A stretch of DNA of 64,000 nucleotides from JANLTP01 sp031363055 (GCA_031363055.1 JANLTP010000248.1:25015-89014); one strand, 5' to 3'; shown: positions 26,173 through 35,033, numbered from the stretch's first letter. The notes: generated by a model from the letters alone, not told the origin. Made by a program: numbers and translations.

Positions 26173-27092
26173 GACGCCAGGCTTTGTTCAGTCGCCGGTA
26201 TGTTGCGCGGTGTACCGTCGGCGTGAAAGAACCGAGTCGCCATCACCTGGCAGCGTTTGATCAGACGGTGTTCATCCGGGCGGTAGTCGGCGACCGCGTT
26301 GTGCACCGTACCCATGTTGTCCCACATCAGCACGTCACCGACCTCCCAACGATTGCCATAGCGATATTTGGTCTGCGTTTGGTGTTCGAAGAGAAACGCC
26401 AAGGTCTGGTCACTTTCCTCGACGGACATTTCGTTGATGCGAATCGCATAACCGGGGTTGGCATAAAGTACGCGACGGCCTGTGATCGGATGGGTCATGA
26501 AGATCGAATGCGACACCGGCGGCTTGGCGGCTCGCTGCGCGTCGGTCAGGGGCGGTCGCTTGCTGCCCCGGTCGCGGCGCATCATTTCCCAGAATTTATT
26601 GAAGTCATGCAGGATGGTCATGCCTGCGAGGCGCTGCTTCCAGGTTTCGGGCAGACCCTCATAGGCAGCGTGCATGTTGCAGAACTCGGTATTGCCCAGC
26701 GGCTGGCCGTTTCGATGTGGAATCTCGAGGCCATAAAGAATATTGGTGAACGCGATCATGGTGCTGTAGGACATGTCGGTATGCCAGTCCTGGCCGGCGT
26801 CGGCCAGCCCGATCGGCGTGCCGTTCTCGACGATATTCGAGAGCACCATCACTTCCGCCAAGCCGGGTTCCTGGTAAGCGTTGGCGACGTTGACCTCGAG
26901 GCGCCCGAAGTTCGCGGAAAAGTCGCGCAATTGCTGTGCGCTGAGCGTTTGTTTCGGGTACTTGAGCACACCGTATTGGCCGAGTGCCTGAATGAGCATC
27001 TGGAACGTCGGCTCGCTGAGCGGTTGCGACAAGTCGATGCCTTCAACGCGTGCGCCCAAGGTGGCGCCGGTCGGAATGATCTTGATGTCCAT
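26169..27092 (-). CDS. TauD/TfdA family Fe(II)/2-oxoglutarate-dependent dioxygenase
   Basis: 307 residues from ATG 27092, which has GGAG about nine bases upstream; the longer frame to 27410 has no family character in its first 100 residues. The iron site is His-x-Asp in QDWHTDMSYS with a distal His, probably in TVHNAVADYRPDEHR, whose following Arg would bind 2-oxoglutarate. Relatives hydroxylate taurine, sulfonates, phenoxyacetates or other carboxylates. It is the first gene of an operon with the FAH-family hydrolase and is divergent from a LysR gene. Confidence 0.9.
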   Translation of the reverse strand: MDIKIIPTGATLGARVEGIDLSQPLSEPTFQMLIQALGQYGVLKYPKQTLSAQQLRDFSANFGRLEVNVANAYQEPGLAEVMVLSNIVENGTPIGLADAGQDWHTDMSYSTMIAFTNILYGLEIPHRNGQPLGNTEFCNMHAAYEGLPETWKQRLAGMTILHDFNKFWEMMRRDRGSKRPPLTDAQRAAKPPVSHSIFMTHPITGRRVLYANPGYAIRINEMSVEESDQTLAFLFEHQTQTKYRYGNRWEVGDVLMWDNMGTVHNAVADYRPDEHRLIKRCQVMATRFFHADGTPRNIPATEQSLAS

Positions 27093-27210
27093 GGTATTGA
27101 CTCCGCTTGAATGAGTGGTGAACGGGAAACGAAAGAGGGAACAGGAAACGTCATGTATTGAATTGTAGGTAGTCCATTGCCTCCCGGCACCGGGTGAACG
27201 ACAATCTGAG

Positions 27211-27227
27211 GTTTCCAATTCAGAAAC
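27211..27227. promoter_or_regulatory. LysR-type T-N11-A box between divergent dioxygenase and lysR genes
   Basis: GTTTCCAATTCAGAAAC has 5-bp arms GTTTC/GAAAC and fits the T-N11-A rule (TTC-N7-GAA) of LysR regulators. It lies 34 bp before the lysR start in the 169-bp divergent gap, where an autoregulatory and activating site is expected. Confidence 0.42.
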
Positions 27228-27261
27228 GATCTCGTCGGCATGCCCACTCAAGGATAACCCC

Positions 27262-28188
27262 ATGGACCGTCTTCGTTGCCTGCAGATTTTCTCGGAAGTC
27301 GCCCGTTGCGGCAGCTTCGTGCGCGCTGCGACCCGGCTGTCGCTGTCCAAGGCGACGATCACCAAACATGTAGCGCAGTTGGAAACCTTGATGGGTGCAC
27401 AACTGATCAATCGCTCGTCGCGGCAAGTGGTTTTGACCGAGGCCGGATCACGAGTCCTCGAAGGCGCTCGCGAGGTGCTCGAACGCTATGAAGGTATGGA
27501 AGGTGAGGTGCGCGACTCGGTACGGCTGCCGCGCGGCGCGATCCGCATCGGCACGCCGCCGTCGTTCGGCGCGCATCACCTGATGGGGCTGGTCACTCAA
27601 TTCACCCAGCGCTACCCCGATATCGAAGTCACGCTGGTGCTTGACGATGGTCGCGCCAACTTGCACGCCGAAGCCCTCGACTTGTCGATCCGCATTGCCC
27701 CGTCGCTGCGCGATGCGAGTTATGTCGCCCAATCATTGATGAAGTCACCGCAGGTGATGGTCGCCGCTCCGAGTTATCTGAGCCGCAGTGGGGTGCCTCG
27801 CAAGGCCAGCGAGCTGACTCGACACAATTGCCTGGTGCACACGATCAAGTCGTCCAGCGGGGTCTGGCGGTTTGCGGGCGAGCCGCCCGAGGAAGTGCGC
27901 GTGCGCGGAACGTTGCGCTCGAATCTCGGCGATGCCCTCAAGCAGGCGGCGATCCTGGGGGCCGGTATCTCGATCCATCCGTACTACATGGTTGCCGAAG
28001 ACCTGCGTGCGGGACGGCTCGAGGTGGTGCTGCCCGAGTGCATTCCGGAGGAGTTGGACATCAATGTCGTGTTCTCGACGCGCCGAAACATGCCGACGCG
28101 GGTGCGCCATCTGCTGGAATTTCTCAAGGAATGGGCGCGCACGCCGCCGGACTGGTCGGTGCCGAAGCGCGCTCTCAATCGGCCTTGA
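27262..28188 (+). CDS. LysR family transcriptional regulator (likely controls the dioxygenase operon)
   Basis: 308 residues. The N-terminal winged helix includes LRCLQIFSEVARCGSFVRAATRLSLSKATITKHVAQLE, then LINRSSRQVVLTEAG; the C-terminal part is a LysR substrate-binding fold. AAGGA at 27250-27254 is well placed for ATG 27262. Its wing (NRSSRQVVLTEAG, SIRIAPSLRDASYVAQ) resembles the DsdC/AaeR-like group that recognises one step in a local catabolic route. It is divergent from the TauD-type gene. The 3' end overlaps the convergent Bug gene by 14 bp. Confidence 0.92.
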   Translation: MDRLRCLQIFSEVARCGSFVRAATRLSLSKATITKHVAQLETLMGAQLINRSSRQVVLTEAGSRVLEGAREVLERYEGMEGEVRDSVRLPRGAIRIGTPPSFGAHHLMGLVTQFTQRYPDIEVTLVLDDGRANLHAEALDLSIRIAPSLRDASYVAQSLMKSPQVMVAAPSYLSRSGVPRKASELTRHNCLVHTIKSSSGVWRFAGEPPEEVRVRGTLRSNLGDALKQAAILGAGISIHPYYMVAEDLRAGRLEVVLPECIPEELDINVVFSTRRNMPTRVRHLLEFLKEWARTPPDWSVPKRALNRP

Positions 28189-29161
28189 TATCGGCGGCGC
28201 GAATCAGTTGCGCCCAGCGCGCATTGTCCTGTTTGAGCCAATCGCGGTACTGTGTCGGGCCCAGATGCATCACCACGGCGCCGAGCCCGCTCAGGCGCGC
28301 TTGTATCGCCGGTTTGGCCAGCGCACTGCCGATCGCGCCGTTGAGCTTCTCCAAAGCCGCCGCAGGCGTGCCGGCGGGCGCCAGAAAGCCGACCGGCCCG
28401 ACGTATTCCTCAAAGCCCGGATAACCGGCTTCGGCCATCGTCGGCACGCTCGGGAAATCCGCATGCCGCTTGGGGGTCGTGGCTGCCAGAACGCGCAGCT
28501 TGCCACTTTTCACATGCTCGGCGACGCCGATCATCGGATAAAACATGAAGTCGACCCGGCCGGCCATCACCTCGGTGAGTGCCGGCGCGTTGCCGCGAAA
28601 CGGAACATGGGTCATGACGGTTTGCGATCGATTGGCCAGGAGCGCGGCCGCCAGATGGGCCGACCCGCCGTTTCCGGCCGAACCAAAACTCACGCTGTCG
28701 GCGCGCGACTTGGCCTTGGCGACCAGATCAGCGAGCGACTTGAACGGCGAATCATTGCCAACGACGATCAATTGCGGCAACACCACGGCCAGACTGACCG
28801 GCGCAAAGTCTTTGACGGGGTCGTATTTCGACTTGCCTGGCTGCAACAGCGCGTTGACGTTGTGCGACAAGGTATTGACGATCAAGGTGTAGCCGTCAGG
28901 TGGCGCGTGCGCGACTGCTTCGGTGCCGATACTGCCGTTGGCGCCCGAGCGGTTATCGACGACGACCGGTTGGCCCAGGCTGACACTGATCTCTTGTCCG
29001 AGCAGGCGGGCGATGATGTCGGTTGGACCGCCGGCCGCGTAGCCCACCACGAGCTTGATCGGTTTCGTTGGGAATGCGTCCTGCGCACGGGCGGGCGCGA
29101 TGCAAACGACGGTCGCCATAGCCAGGGTCGCAGCGCGCAAGAGTGGAGTGATCAGTTTCAT
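28175..29161 (-). CDS. Bug/TctC-type tripartite tricarboxylate transporter binding protein
   Basis: 328 residues with a signal peptide ending near ARAQ|D. KPIKLVVGYAAGGPTDIIARLLG and GQPVVVDNRSGANGSIGTEAVAHAPPDGYTL are the diagnostic Bug motifs. It lies 51 bp downstream of the alpha-hydroxyacid oxidase gene on the same strand, suggesting that it captures that enzyme's hydroxy-acid substrate or a precursor. No tctA or tctB permease is in the window. Confidence 0.93.
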   Translation of the reverse strand: MKLITPLLRAATLAMATVVCIAPARAQDAFPTKPIKLVVGYAAGGPTDIIARLLGQEISVSLGQPVVVDNRSGANGSIGTEAVAHAPPDGYTLIVNTLSHNVNALLQPGKSKYDPVKDFAPVSLAVVLPQLIVVGNDSPFKSLADLVAKAKSRADSVSFGSAGNGGSAHLAAALLANRSQTVMTHVPFRGNAPALTEVMAGRVDFMFYPMIGVAEHVKSGKLRVLAATTPKRHADFPSVPTMAEAGYPGFEEYVGPVGFLAPAGTPAAALEKLNGAIGSALAKPAIQARLSGLGAVVMHLGPTQYRDWLKQDNARWAQLIRAADIKAD

Positions 29162-29212
29162 GGAATATCCTGATGGAGGTTGACACCTGTTGAGGTCTGT
29201 TTATGCTGAGTG

Positions 29213-30397
29213 CTATGCATGGTTGAAGACCGGCCGCAGCAGGTCTGCCGAGAACTGCGTCGTCGTCTGTACACCGCACAATTGCATCGTACGGGTGAGT
29301 TCGTCCTGCAGAATCTCCAACGCCCGTTCCGCGCCCGCGTCGCCGGCGGCGACGGCGCCGAACAGCGTTGCGCGTCCGAGCAACACGCCGTGCGCGCCGA
29401 GTGCCAGCGCTTTGGCGATGTCGGCGCCGCGCCGCAGGCCGCCATCGAGCAACACCGGCACGCGCGCACTGACACTCTGCAACACCTCGGGTAACGCGTC
29501 CAGGGTGGCGACCGCGCCGTCGAGCTGTCGGCCACCGTGGTTGGACACGACGATGGCATCGACGCCCATGCGTACCAGCCGATCGGCATCGTCACCGCGC
29601 GTGATCCCCTTGATGATGAGCTTGCGCGGCCAGCGTTCGCGCACTTCGGCCAGGCGTGCCCAGTCGAATGAGGGATCGTAGCTGCGCCCGACCGACGACG
29701 CAATCGCGGTCGCGCTCTTGGCCGCCGCATCGAGTCCGCGCAGGTTTTCCATCACCGGCATGCCGTGCAGCAGCATGTCCAGTGCCCAACGCGGTCGCGA
29801 AGCAAAATCGCGCACGTTGCGCGTCGTGAATCTGAACGGGATCGAGAAATGATTATGAAAGTCGCGCTCGCGCTTGCCGCCCACCGGTAAATCGACGGTG
29901 ATGACCAGCGCTTCATATTCGGCCTGCCGGGCGCGCTCGATCAGTTGCCAGAAAAATTCACGATTGCTTAGCACATAGGCCTGAAACCAGAGTCGGCCAG
30001 GTGCCTTCTCGGCGATGGTCTCTATCGTAGTGGTTGCACTGCTCGACAAGGTGTAGGGGATGTTGTGCCGCGCCGCCGCTCGTGCCAAGGCCAGGTCGGC
30101 GTCGCGCCAGCCGAAGCCGGCAGCACCGGTCGGCGCAATCGCCATCGGCATGCCAGCCATCGCGCCGAGCAAGGAGCAAGCCGTGCTGACCTTGGCGACG
30201 TCGACCAGAACATGTGGCGCGAACCGATATCGGCCGAAAGCGGACTGGTTCGCCGTCAAGGTACTTTCTTCCTCAGCGCCGCCATCGTAGAAGTCGAACA
30301 CCGCGCGTGGCAATCGGCGCTGCGCGAGCAGGCGCAAGTCGCTCACTGCAATGCAGTCGCTGACTCGGCGGGGTCTGCGCTTGGGTGTCTGCCTCAT
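29213..30397 (-). CDS. FMN-dependent alpha-hydroxy-acid oxidizing protein
   Basis: 394 residues from ATG 30397; an open extension to 30511 lacks family character. The start of the TIM barrel is ISDLR-like (VSDLRLLAQRRLPRAVFDFYDGGAEEE), PMAIAPTGAAGF follows, and the catalytic His with FMN contacts is in VVSNHGGRQLDG, with LLDGGLRRGADIAKALALGAHGVLLGR binding the flavin phosphate. Family members oxidise L-lactate, glycolate or mandelate to the 2-oxo acid. The following Bug gene is co-directional and may supply substrate. Confidence 0.92.
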   Translation of the reverse strand: MRQTPKRRPRRVSDCIAVSDLRLLAQRRLPRAVFDFYDGGAEEESTLTANQSAFGRYRFAPHVLVDVAKVSTACSLLGAMAGMPMAIAPTGAAGFGWRDADLALARAAARHNIPYTLSSSATTTIETIAEKAPGRLWFQAYVLSNREFFWQLIERARQAEYEALVITVDLPVGGKRERDFHNHFSIPFRFTTRNVRDFASRPRWALDMLLHGMPVMENLRGLDAAAKSATAIASSVGRSYDPSFDWARLAEVRERWPRKLIIKGITRGDDADRLVRMGVDAIVVSNHGGRQLDGAVATLDALPEVLQSVSARVPVLLDGGLRRGADIAKALALGAHGVLLGRATLFGAVAAGDAGAERALEILQDELTRTMQLCGVQTTTQFSADLLRPVFNHA

Positions 30398-30504
30398 ACG
30401 CCGAATACTAAGGTCGGCGGTCCTTGGCTGGGCGCGCTCGAGGCGAATCCAAGGTTTGCGGTTCGGAAACATCGACTGTCGGTGCGTACCAGCGCCTGGG
30501 TTGA

Positions 30505-30532
30505 TTGGCATTCAGGCAGATTTTGCTATGCT
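30505..30532 (+). promoter_or_regulatory. Sigma-70-type promoter for the HAD gene
   Basis: TTGGCA (30505-30510), a 16-bp spacer and TATGCT (30527-30532) form a good -35/-10 pair. The in-frame ATG at 30528 lies inside the -10 box, so translation should begin downstream at TTG 30564. This promoter decides the start of the HAD gene. Confidence 0.55.
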
Positions 30533-30563
30533 CGGCGCGATTCAACGATCTGCGAGGTGTTAC

Positions 30564-31214
30564 TTGTCCACAGTTTTGGCAGTTATCTGGGATTTCGGCG
30601 GCGTCATATCGTCGAGCCCGTTCGAATCGTTCAATCGCTTCGAATCGGAGCAGGGTCTTCCGAAAGACTTTCTGCGTACCGTCAACGCGACCAATCCACA
30701 TGAAAACGCCTGGGCAAAACTCGAACGCAGCGAGTTTGATGCACAGGCCTTTGATGAAGCGTTCGCGCAGGAGAGCCGTGCGCTGGGTCATGAAGTCCGC
30801 GGCAGTCAGGTACTGCCCTTGCTGAGTGGCAGCATTCGTCCCGAGATGGTCGAGGCCTTGCGCCGAATCAGCGCACGACTGAAAACCGGGTGCATCACGA
30901 ATAATTTCAAGGCGATGGAACGCAGCCCCATGGGCGGGCTGTATCGGGTGGAAATCATGAACCTGTTTCATCATGTCATCGAGAGCGCCAAGGTCGGTCT
31001 GCGTAAACCCGACCCAACAATTTATCGCCTGATGACCGACGCGCTGCAAGTGGCGCCTGCTGCGTGTGTCTATCTCGACGATCTCGGCATCAACCTGAAG
31101 CCGGCGCGCGACATGGGCATGCGCACCATCAAGGTCGGCGATGCGGCGCCCGCGTTGGCGCAATTGCAGGATTGGGTCGGTTTTGATCTGGGTGCCGGTT
31201 CGACCGCGAACTGA
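30564..31214 (+). CDS. HAD-superfamily hydrolase (HAD-IA, epoxide-hydrolase-N-like)
   Basis: 216 residues from TTG 30564, preceded by GAGGTG with a 7-base gap and by a promoter whose -10 overlaps the upstream ATG. Motif I is WDFGGVI, where the second Asp of the usual D-x-D is Gly, as in the soluble-epoxide-hydrolase-N/ACAD10-like HAD group. Motif II Thr/Ser lies near CITNNFK, motif III Lys in KVGLRKPDP, and motif IV acidic in VYLDDLGIN. It is likely a phosphatase of a small phosphorylated metabolite. It faces away from the hydroxyacid oxidase gene. Confidence 0.82.
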   Translation: MSTVLAVIWDFGGVISSSPFESFNRFESEQGLPKDFLRTVNATNPHENAWAKLERSEFDAQAFDEAFAQESRALGHEVRGSQVLPLLSGSIRPEMVEALRRISARLKTGCITNNFKAMERSPMGGLYRVEIMNLFHHVIESAKVGLRKPDPTIYRLMTDALQVAPAACVYLDDLGINLKPARDMGMRTIKVGDAAPALAQLQDWVGFDLGAGSTAN

Positions 31215-31224
31215 CGCCGTCATC

Positions 31225-32232
31225 TTGAGCGACGCCGCGCGTGTTCTGGCTGATCTGCGATGGCTGCTGTTATCGCCTGCGCTGCTCGACGATAGCGTCA
31301 CTGCTGGCTATGACCGACCCGGCGACGCCATCGCTATTCAGCGTTTTGACACTGCCGAGCGCACAGCAATTGAGAGCTGGCTATCCGAACTCAGCGTGCC
31401 GGGCGAGCTGATCGCAGCCTTGGCAGGGCCTGGCTCGCAACGACTGGGTCGGTATGCCGAACGCCTGCTCGAATTCTATTTGTCTCAAGGGCCACTGCAT
31501 CGTGCGTTGGCGACTCATCTGGTGTTGCGAAACACTGCGAGCGAGGGCCCGGCGACGGGGCAGACGACTGGGCAGACGACGGGGCAGACGACGGGGCAGA
31601 CGACGGGGCAGACGACGGGGCAGACGACGGGGCAGACGACGGGGCAGACGACCGGCGAAATCGACGCACTGTTGACCGACTCGGCCGGGCGCAAGTGGCA
31701 TTGGGAGTTGGCGGTCAAGTTCTATCTGTGCGTCAGCCAAGGGGACACGACCACTGCAGATCAGTTGATTGGTCCGAACCGTCGCGATTCATTGGCCAAC
31801 AAGATTGAAAAGTTGATGGGTCGACAACTACGACAGACACCGCCCATACCGTGGAATGAGTATTCCTGGAGCAGAGCGGCCTTTGTGCGTGGCATGATCT
31901 TTTATCGCTATGGGCGCATCCGGGCGCGCTGTGATGGACTGGCCGAAGACCATTGCCGCGGTTGGTGGATTCCGATGTGTTCGGTGGACGAACTTCCCGA
32001 CGAAGTCTATGCGACCGTACCGCGCTTGCATTGGATGGTGCCGGTGCCGGTAGTCAATCCGGCATCGATACTGGAAGGTCGGCAGGCGCTCGTCGCCCAT
32101 CTGCGCGGCAGCCAGGCTCTGGCTCGAGCGGGGGCTGCGAGCGCAGACTCTGCTGTCATGTTGGTTCGCCTGCGTTGGCACGAGGGTGCCTGGCAGGAAC
32201 GGGATCGTGGTTTTGTAGTGCCCTGGGCGTGA
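31225..32232 (+). CDS. DUF1853 family protein carrying a (GQTT)x8 insertion
   Basis: About 335 residues. ADLRWLLLSPALLDD near the N-terminus, GEIDALLTDSAGRKWHWELAVKFYL in the middle and LIGPNRRDSLANKIEKL after it match DUF1853. The acidic GEID strand followed by WELAVK resembles a PD-(D/E)XK nuclease-like core; that link is inference. TTG 31225 is the likeliest start, 10 bp after the HAD stop, but GTG 31192 is possible and no ribosome site is clear. Eight copies of Gly-Gln-Thr-Thr sit directly before the GEID strand. Confidence 0.72.
   Translation: MSDAARVLADLRWLLLSPALLDDSVTAGYDRPGDAIAIQRFDTAERTAIESWLSELSVPGELIAALAGPGSQRLGRYAERLLEFYLSQGPLHRALATHLVLRNTASEGPATGQTTGQTTGQTTGQTTGQTTGQTTGQTTGQTTGEIDALLTDSAGRKWHWELAVKFYLCVSQGDTTTADQLIGPNRRDSLANKIEKLMGRQLRQTPPIPWNEYSWSRAAFVRGMIFYRYGRIRARCDGLAEDHCRGWWIPMCSVDELPDEVYATVPRLHWMVPVPVVNPASILEGRQALVAHLRGSQALARAGAASADSAVMLVRLRWHEGAWQERDRGFVVPWA
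31558..31653 (+). repeat. Eight 12-bp tandem copies (GGGCAGACGACG) in the DUF1853 gene
   Basis: GGGCAGACGACG and near-identical units repeat eight times in frame (Gly-Gln-Thr-Thr). The first copy differs by ACT for ACG and the last by ACC, so the array has just begun to drift. Confidence 0.96.
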
Positions 32233-32250
32233 AGCTCAAGTCAGGATTGT

Positions 32251-32829
32251 CTACGCCTGACCGAGAAGTTCTTGTTCAAGTCTGCGTATCCCGCTAAGAA
32301 GATTTCGAAAGCTCGGTGATCGTTCATTACTCAGATCGAGGATCGGTCCCAACGTACGCGAGCTGCTCACCTTCTGATAGAGTCCACGAGTCAGCTTTGC
32401 CAGTTCACGACTCGGACTTACAACAGAGTCCGGCTGTCTGAAGCGAGCGCACTGTTGGCGACTTGCAAGACCGGTTACGCCTAAAGACTGCTCTACGGCG
32501 CTTAGATCTGCGATGTAGAACGCTTCCAGTTCCCGGCGAGGGATTCGGACCAACGAGTTCGCTTCTCGGCCGGCTTGGCGGCATAGACCTCGAAGTTTGA
32601 GCTTGACTAATCTACAGTCGGGCGCACTGTCTTGGTCGCGAACTACGATAAATCTCGCTCTTGGATTCGCGTATCGTTGAAGGCGTCTGATCAATTGCTT
32701 TTCGAGATCCTGTTTGCCCTCAAAGACAATAAATCTTGTGCGTATTTCCAGACTGAGGAATCGTGGCAAAAGACCTTCCAATAATGCTTTCGCCGATTCT
32801 TCCTCCAACAGAAACACGAGCTCCCTCAT
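32251..32829 (-). CDS. DUF4276-like (TOPRIM-like) protein paired with an AAA ATPase
   Basis: 192 residues. LVFLLEEESAKALLEGLLPRF at the N-terminus and FIVVRDQDSAPDC near residue 70 give a conserved Glu followed by D-x-D (RDQD), the pattern of TOPRIM catalytic sites; PRRELEAFYIADLSAVEQSL is typical of DUF4276. A metal-dependent nuclease role is inferred, not shown. Its start overlaps the AAA gene stop by 4 bp. GC content in this block is visibly below that of the neighbours (near 45% in sampled lines). Confidence 0.75.
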   Translation of the reverse strand: MRELVFLLEEESAKALLEGLLPRFLSLEIRTRFIVFEGKQDLEKQLIRRLQRYANPRARFIVVRDQDSAPDCRLVKLKLRGLCRQAGREANSLVRIPRRELEAFYIADLSAVEQSLGVTGLASRQQCARFRQPDSVVSPSRELAKLTRGLYQKVSSSRTLGPILDLSNERSPSFRNLLSGIRRLEQELLGQA

Positions 32830-34010
32830 TCAGGGTCAGCACCCTCGAAAAATCCTTGCTTCCAAAGGAAACCCATTTGGTCGCCGTCGGCCATGTAGGC
32901 CACTATCTGAGCGTCATCCTTAGCTTGGCGAATCTCGGTTGCGCCGTTCTTTTTCACCAACCAGCATACCTCTTCAAGATTGACGGCATTGAGAAAGTCG
33001 GGGGAGTGCGTGGAGACAAGAACCTGACCGCGGTTCGAATACAGGCGGAATTCTTCGGCCAGTTCGGCCATCAACTTCGGGTATAGCTGGTTTTCAGGCT
33101 CTTCAACGCATAAAAGCGGATGCGGTTTGGGGTCATGTAAAAGAACAAGGTAGGCAAACATCTTGATCGTTCCGTCGGATACATATCGATCAAGAAATGG
33201 CGTCTTGAACGACCCGTCTTGAAATCGAAGCGTCAGGTAGCCGTCGTCCATCAAGACGGGTTCGACTGATTTGATGCCCGGCACTCGCCGAGCCATCGTA
33301 TTGAGGATTTTCGCGAACGCGTCGCCGTGGTGTTCGTACAAATAACGAGCAACCAGAGGCAGATTCTCGCCAGTCTCAGAGAGATGCTCTGATTCGCCTG
33401 AGGCTCCCTTGCGGCCGCGTGCGGCGCTGATATGGAAATCCGAAACATGCCAAGACTCAATGAGTTGCCTGAAAGCGTTCGCCGCCTTGAATCGATCAAA
33501 CTGTCCCAGACCTTTGATAGCTAAGGTATCTGGCGAAACCTTTTGATCTTCTCTATTGAGTTCGTCGTCCGGTTTGTTGAAGTCTTCCTCATTCGTGATC
33601 GCATAGCCTTCGCCGTTCGAAAAGTCGAGAAAGTGAAAGGGACTACCGTACCGACCGCGCTTATAGCGAAGAACCTCGCGCTTGACGAATGCGGCACCCG
33701 CTCGTTCGCCAATTTCTAGGGAGTAAGTTACCAGACGCTCAACACTGGTGATAAGCATTCGGTACTGAATTTCGACCAAGATGGTCTCGTCGCTGGCTTC
33801 GCGGCTCAGCACCTCTCGAAACCGTCCTCGATTATCCAATGCTTGACGCACGTTACCTTTGAGACAATCGTGAAGAAATCCAAAAACGTCAAATAGCGTC
33901 GATTTTCCGGAGCCATTCGCACCGACCACCACCAAAAATGATGGGATATCCTTCAGGTGGACATCGCGAAACACTTTGAAGTTTTTTAGGCGGATCGATT
34001 CAATTTTCAT
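32826..34010 (-). CDS. AAA_21/RecF-like AAA family ATPase
   Basis: 394 residues. Begins MKIESIRLKNFKVFRDVHLKDI and has Walker A VVGANGSGKSTLFD, a signature-like VSDGTIKMFAYL, Walker B PLLCVEEPENQLYP and the H-loop VLVSTHSPDFLNAV: an ABC/SMC-type ATPase head with a short insertion instead of long coiled coils, as in OLD, AriA and other defence ATPases. It is encoded first in a two-gene unit with the TOPRIM-like protein. Lower GC than the flanks suggests acquisition by transfer. Confidence 0.85.
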   Translation of the reverse strand: MKIESIRLKNFKVFRDVHLKDIPSFLVVVGANGSGKSTLFDVFGFLHDCLKGNVRQALDNRGRFREVLSREASDETILVEIQYRMLITSVERLVTYSLEIGERAGAAFVKREVLRYKRGRYGSPFHFLDFSNGEGYAITNEEDFNKPDDELNREDQKVSPDTLAIKGLGQFDRFKAANAFRQLIESWHVSDFHISAARGRKGASGESEHLSETGENLPLVARYLYEHHGDAFAKILNTMARRVPGIKSVEPVLMDDGYLTLRFQDGSFKTPFLDRYVSDGTIKMFAYLVLLHDPKPHPLLCVEEPENQLYPKLMAELAEEFRLYSNRGQVLVSTHSPDFLNAVNLEEVCWLVKKNGATEIRQAKDDAQIVAYMADGDQMGFLWKQGFFEGADPE

Positions 34011-34082
34011 TTTGATTATTTCCGATCCGACACGGCATGCAAGTCTAAATCCCGGGTAACTAACCGAATTCTACTTGGTAGA

Positions 34083-34979
34083 CTATCTGCTCTCCCTGAG
34101 CTTCGTCGGCAACGCAGTGGCGAGACGTGCGGCAAGCCCGACGAATTCGGTTCCGGAAATATCTTCGCGCGAATAGCCACGATCAACATCAAGCCCCACT
34201 AGTTGCCAACGGTGCACATCAAGTACAAACGGTCTGTGAATTTTTTCGAAGAACCGGGTCGGCCAGTTCACACCCGAGAGGTTCTGAAAATCAAACATCT
34301 CCACTTCAGCGACGGCGCCCTGGGTACTCGCCATTCCCTCGAGCGAGAACCACACCCGACGGGCGATACGATCAGACTTGCCGATCCACATCAGAACCGT
34401 GTCTTCGCGCGAAAACCCCAGACCGGGTCTAAGTCGCGCGAGCAACCGATCACACTCAATGCCGTTAATGGTCTCGGTGCCCGCCAACTCGACCACCGCT
34501 TGCCGCTCCAACAGATACATGGGCCCGAGCAGAAACAGACGATAACCTTCGGTCACCAATGCGGCGGCGGCGCGCTTCTCGGTGTTCGAATCACTTTGGC
34601 CGTTGTACCAGATATCGACATGACTGACCGAACGCGAAACCTGTTTCAGCCCACCCGGACCCTTATGCGTCTGACCGATAAAACGGCTGGCGCGGATCAT
34701 TCGCTCTTCGGACGATCCTCGAAACTGATCGTCGACCAGCACGGGCTGCAGTCGCTTGACGAGCGAGAACCACTGACCTTCGTAACTGACGTTGATGTCC
34801 TTGAGCTTGCGATAGGCTTCCCAACCATGCGCGTTGGCAGAGGCTTCGAGCAGGGCTTGACCCTCGGCACTTGATTGCTCGCCAGTTGCTTGCGGCAGTG
34901 AGGCACAGGCGCCCAGAAACATGACGCTTGAAAAGCTCAAACTGATCAGGATGAACCAGAGGCGAAATTTTGATTGCAA
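34083..34979 (-). CDS. Predicted outer-membrane lipoprotein of unknown function
   Basis: 298 residues with a lipoprotein signal: basic N-terminus, hydrophobic run and lipobox FLGAC|A. The mature part begins Ala-Ser-Leu, compatible with sorting to the outer membrane. The body (YKLFDINV-like strands, ERMIRASRFIGQTH, VWFSLEGMASTQGAVAEVEMFDF) resembles LolA/LolB or outer-membrane lipoprotein-sorting folds, with a predicted half-barrel of beta strands, but I do not recognise a specific family. It sits alone between the ATPase cassette and the dehydrogenase operon. Confidence 0.65.
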   Translation of the reverse strand: MQSKFRLWFILISLSFSSVMFLGACASLPQATGEQSSAEGQALLEASANAHGWEAYRKLKDINVSYEGQWFSLVKRLQPVLVDDQFRGSSEERMIRASRFIGQTHKGPGGLKQVSRSVSHVDIWYNGQSDSNTEKRAAAALVTEGYRLFLLGPMYLLERQAVVELAGTETINGIECDRLLARLRPGLGFSREDTVLMWIGKSDRIARRVWFSLEGMASTQGAVAEVEMFDFQNLSGVNWPTRFFEKIHRPFVLDVHRWQLVGLDVDRGYSREDISGTEFVGLAARLATALPTKLRESR

Positions 34980-35033
34980 GGTAATGCTCCAGGAGGTCTT
35001 GTCGAAAGGACCCAGGGGGTTAATGACGGATGA

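Noticed and set aside
26184..27110. 308-codon plus-strand frame
   Set aside because: Antisense to the TauD-type dioxygenase, which has the His-x-Asp motif.
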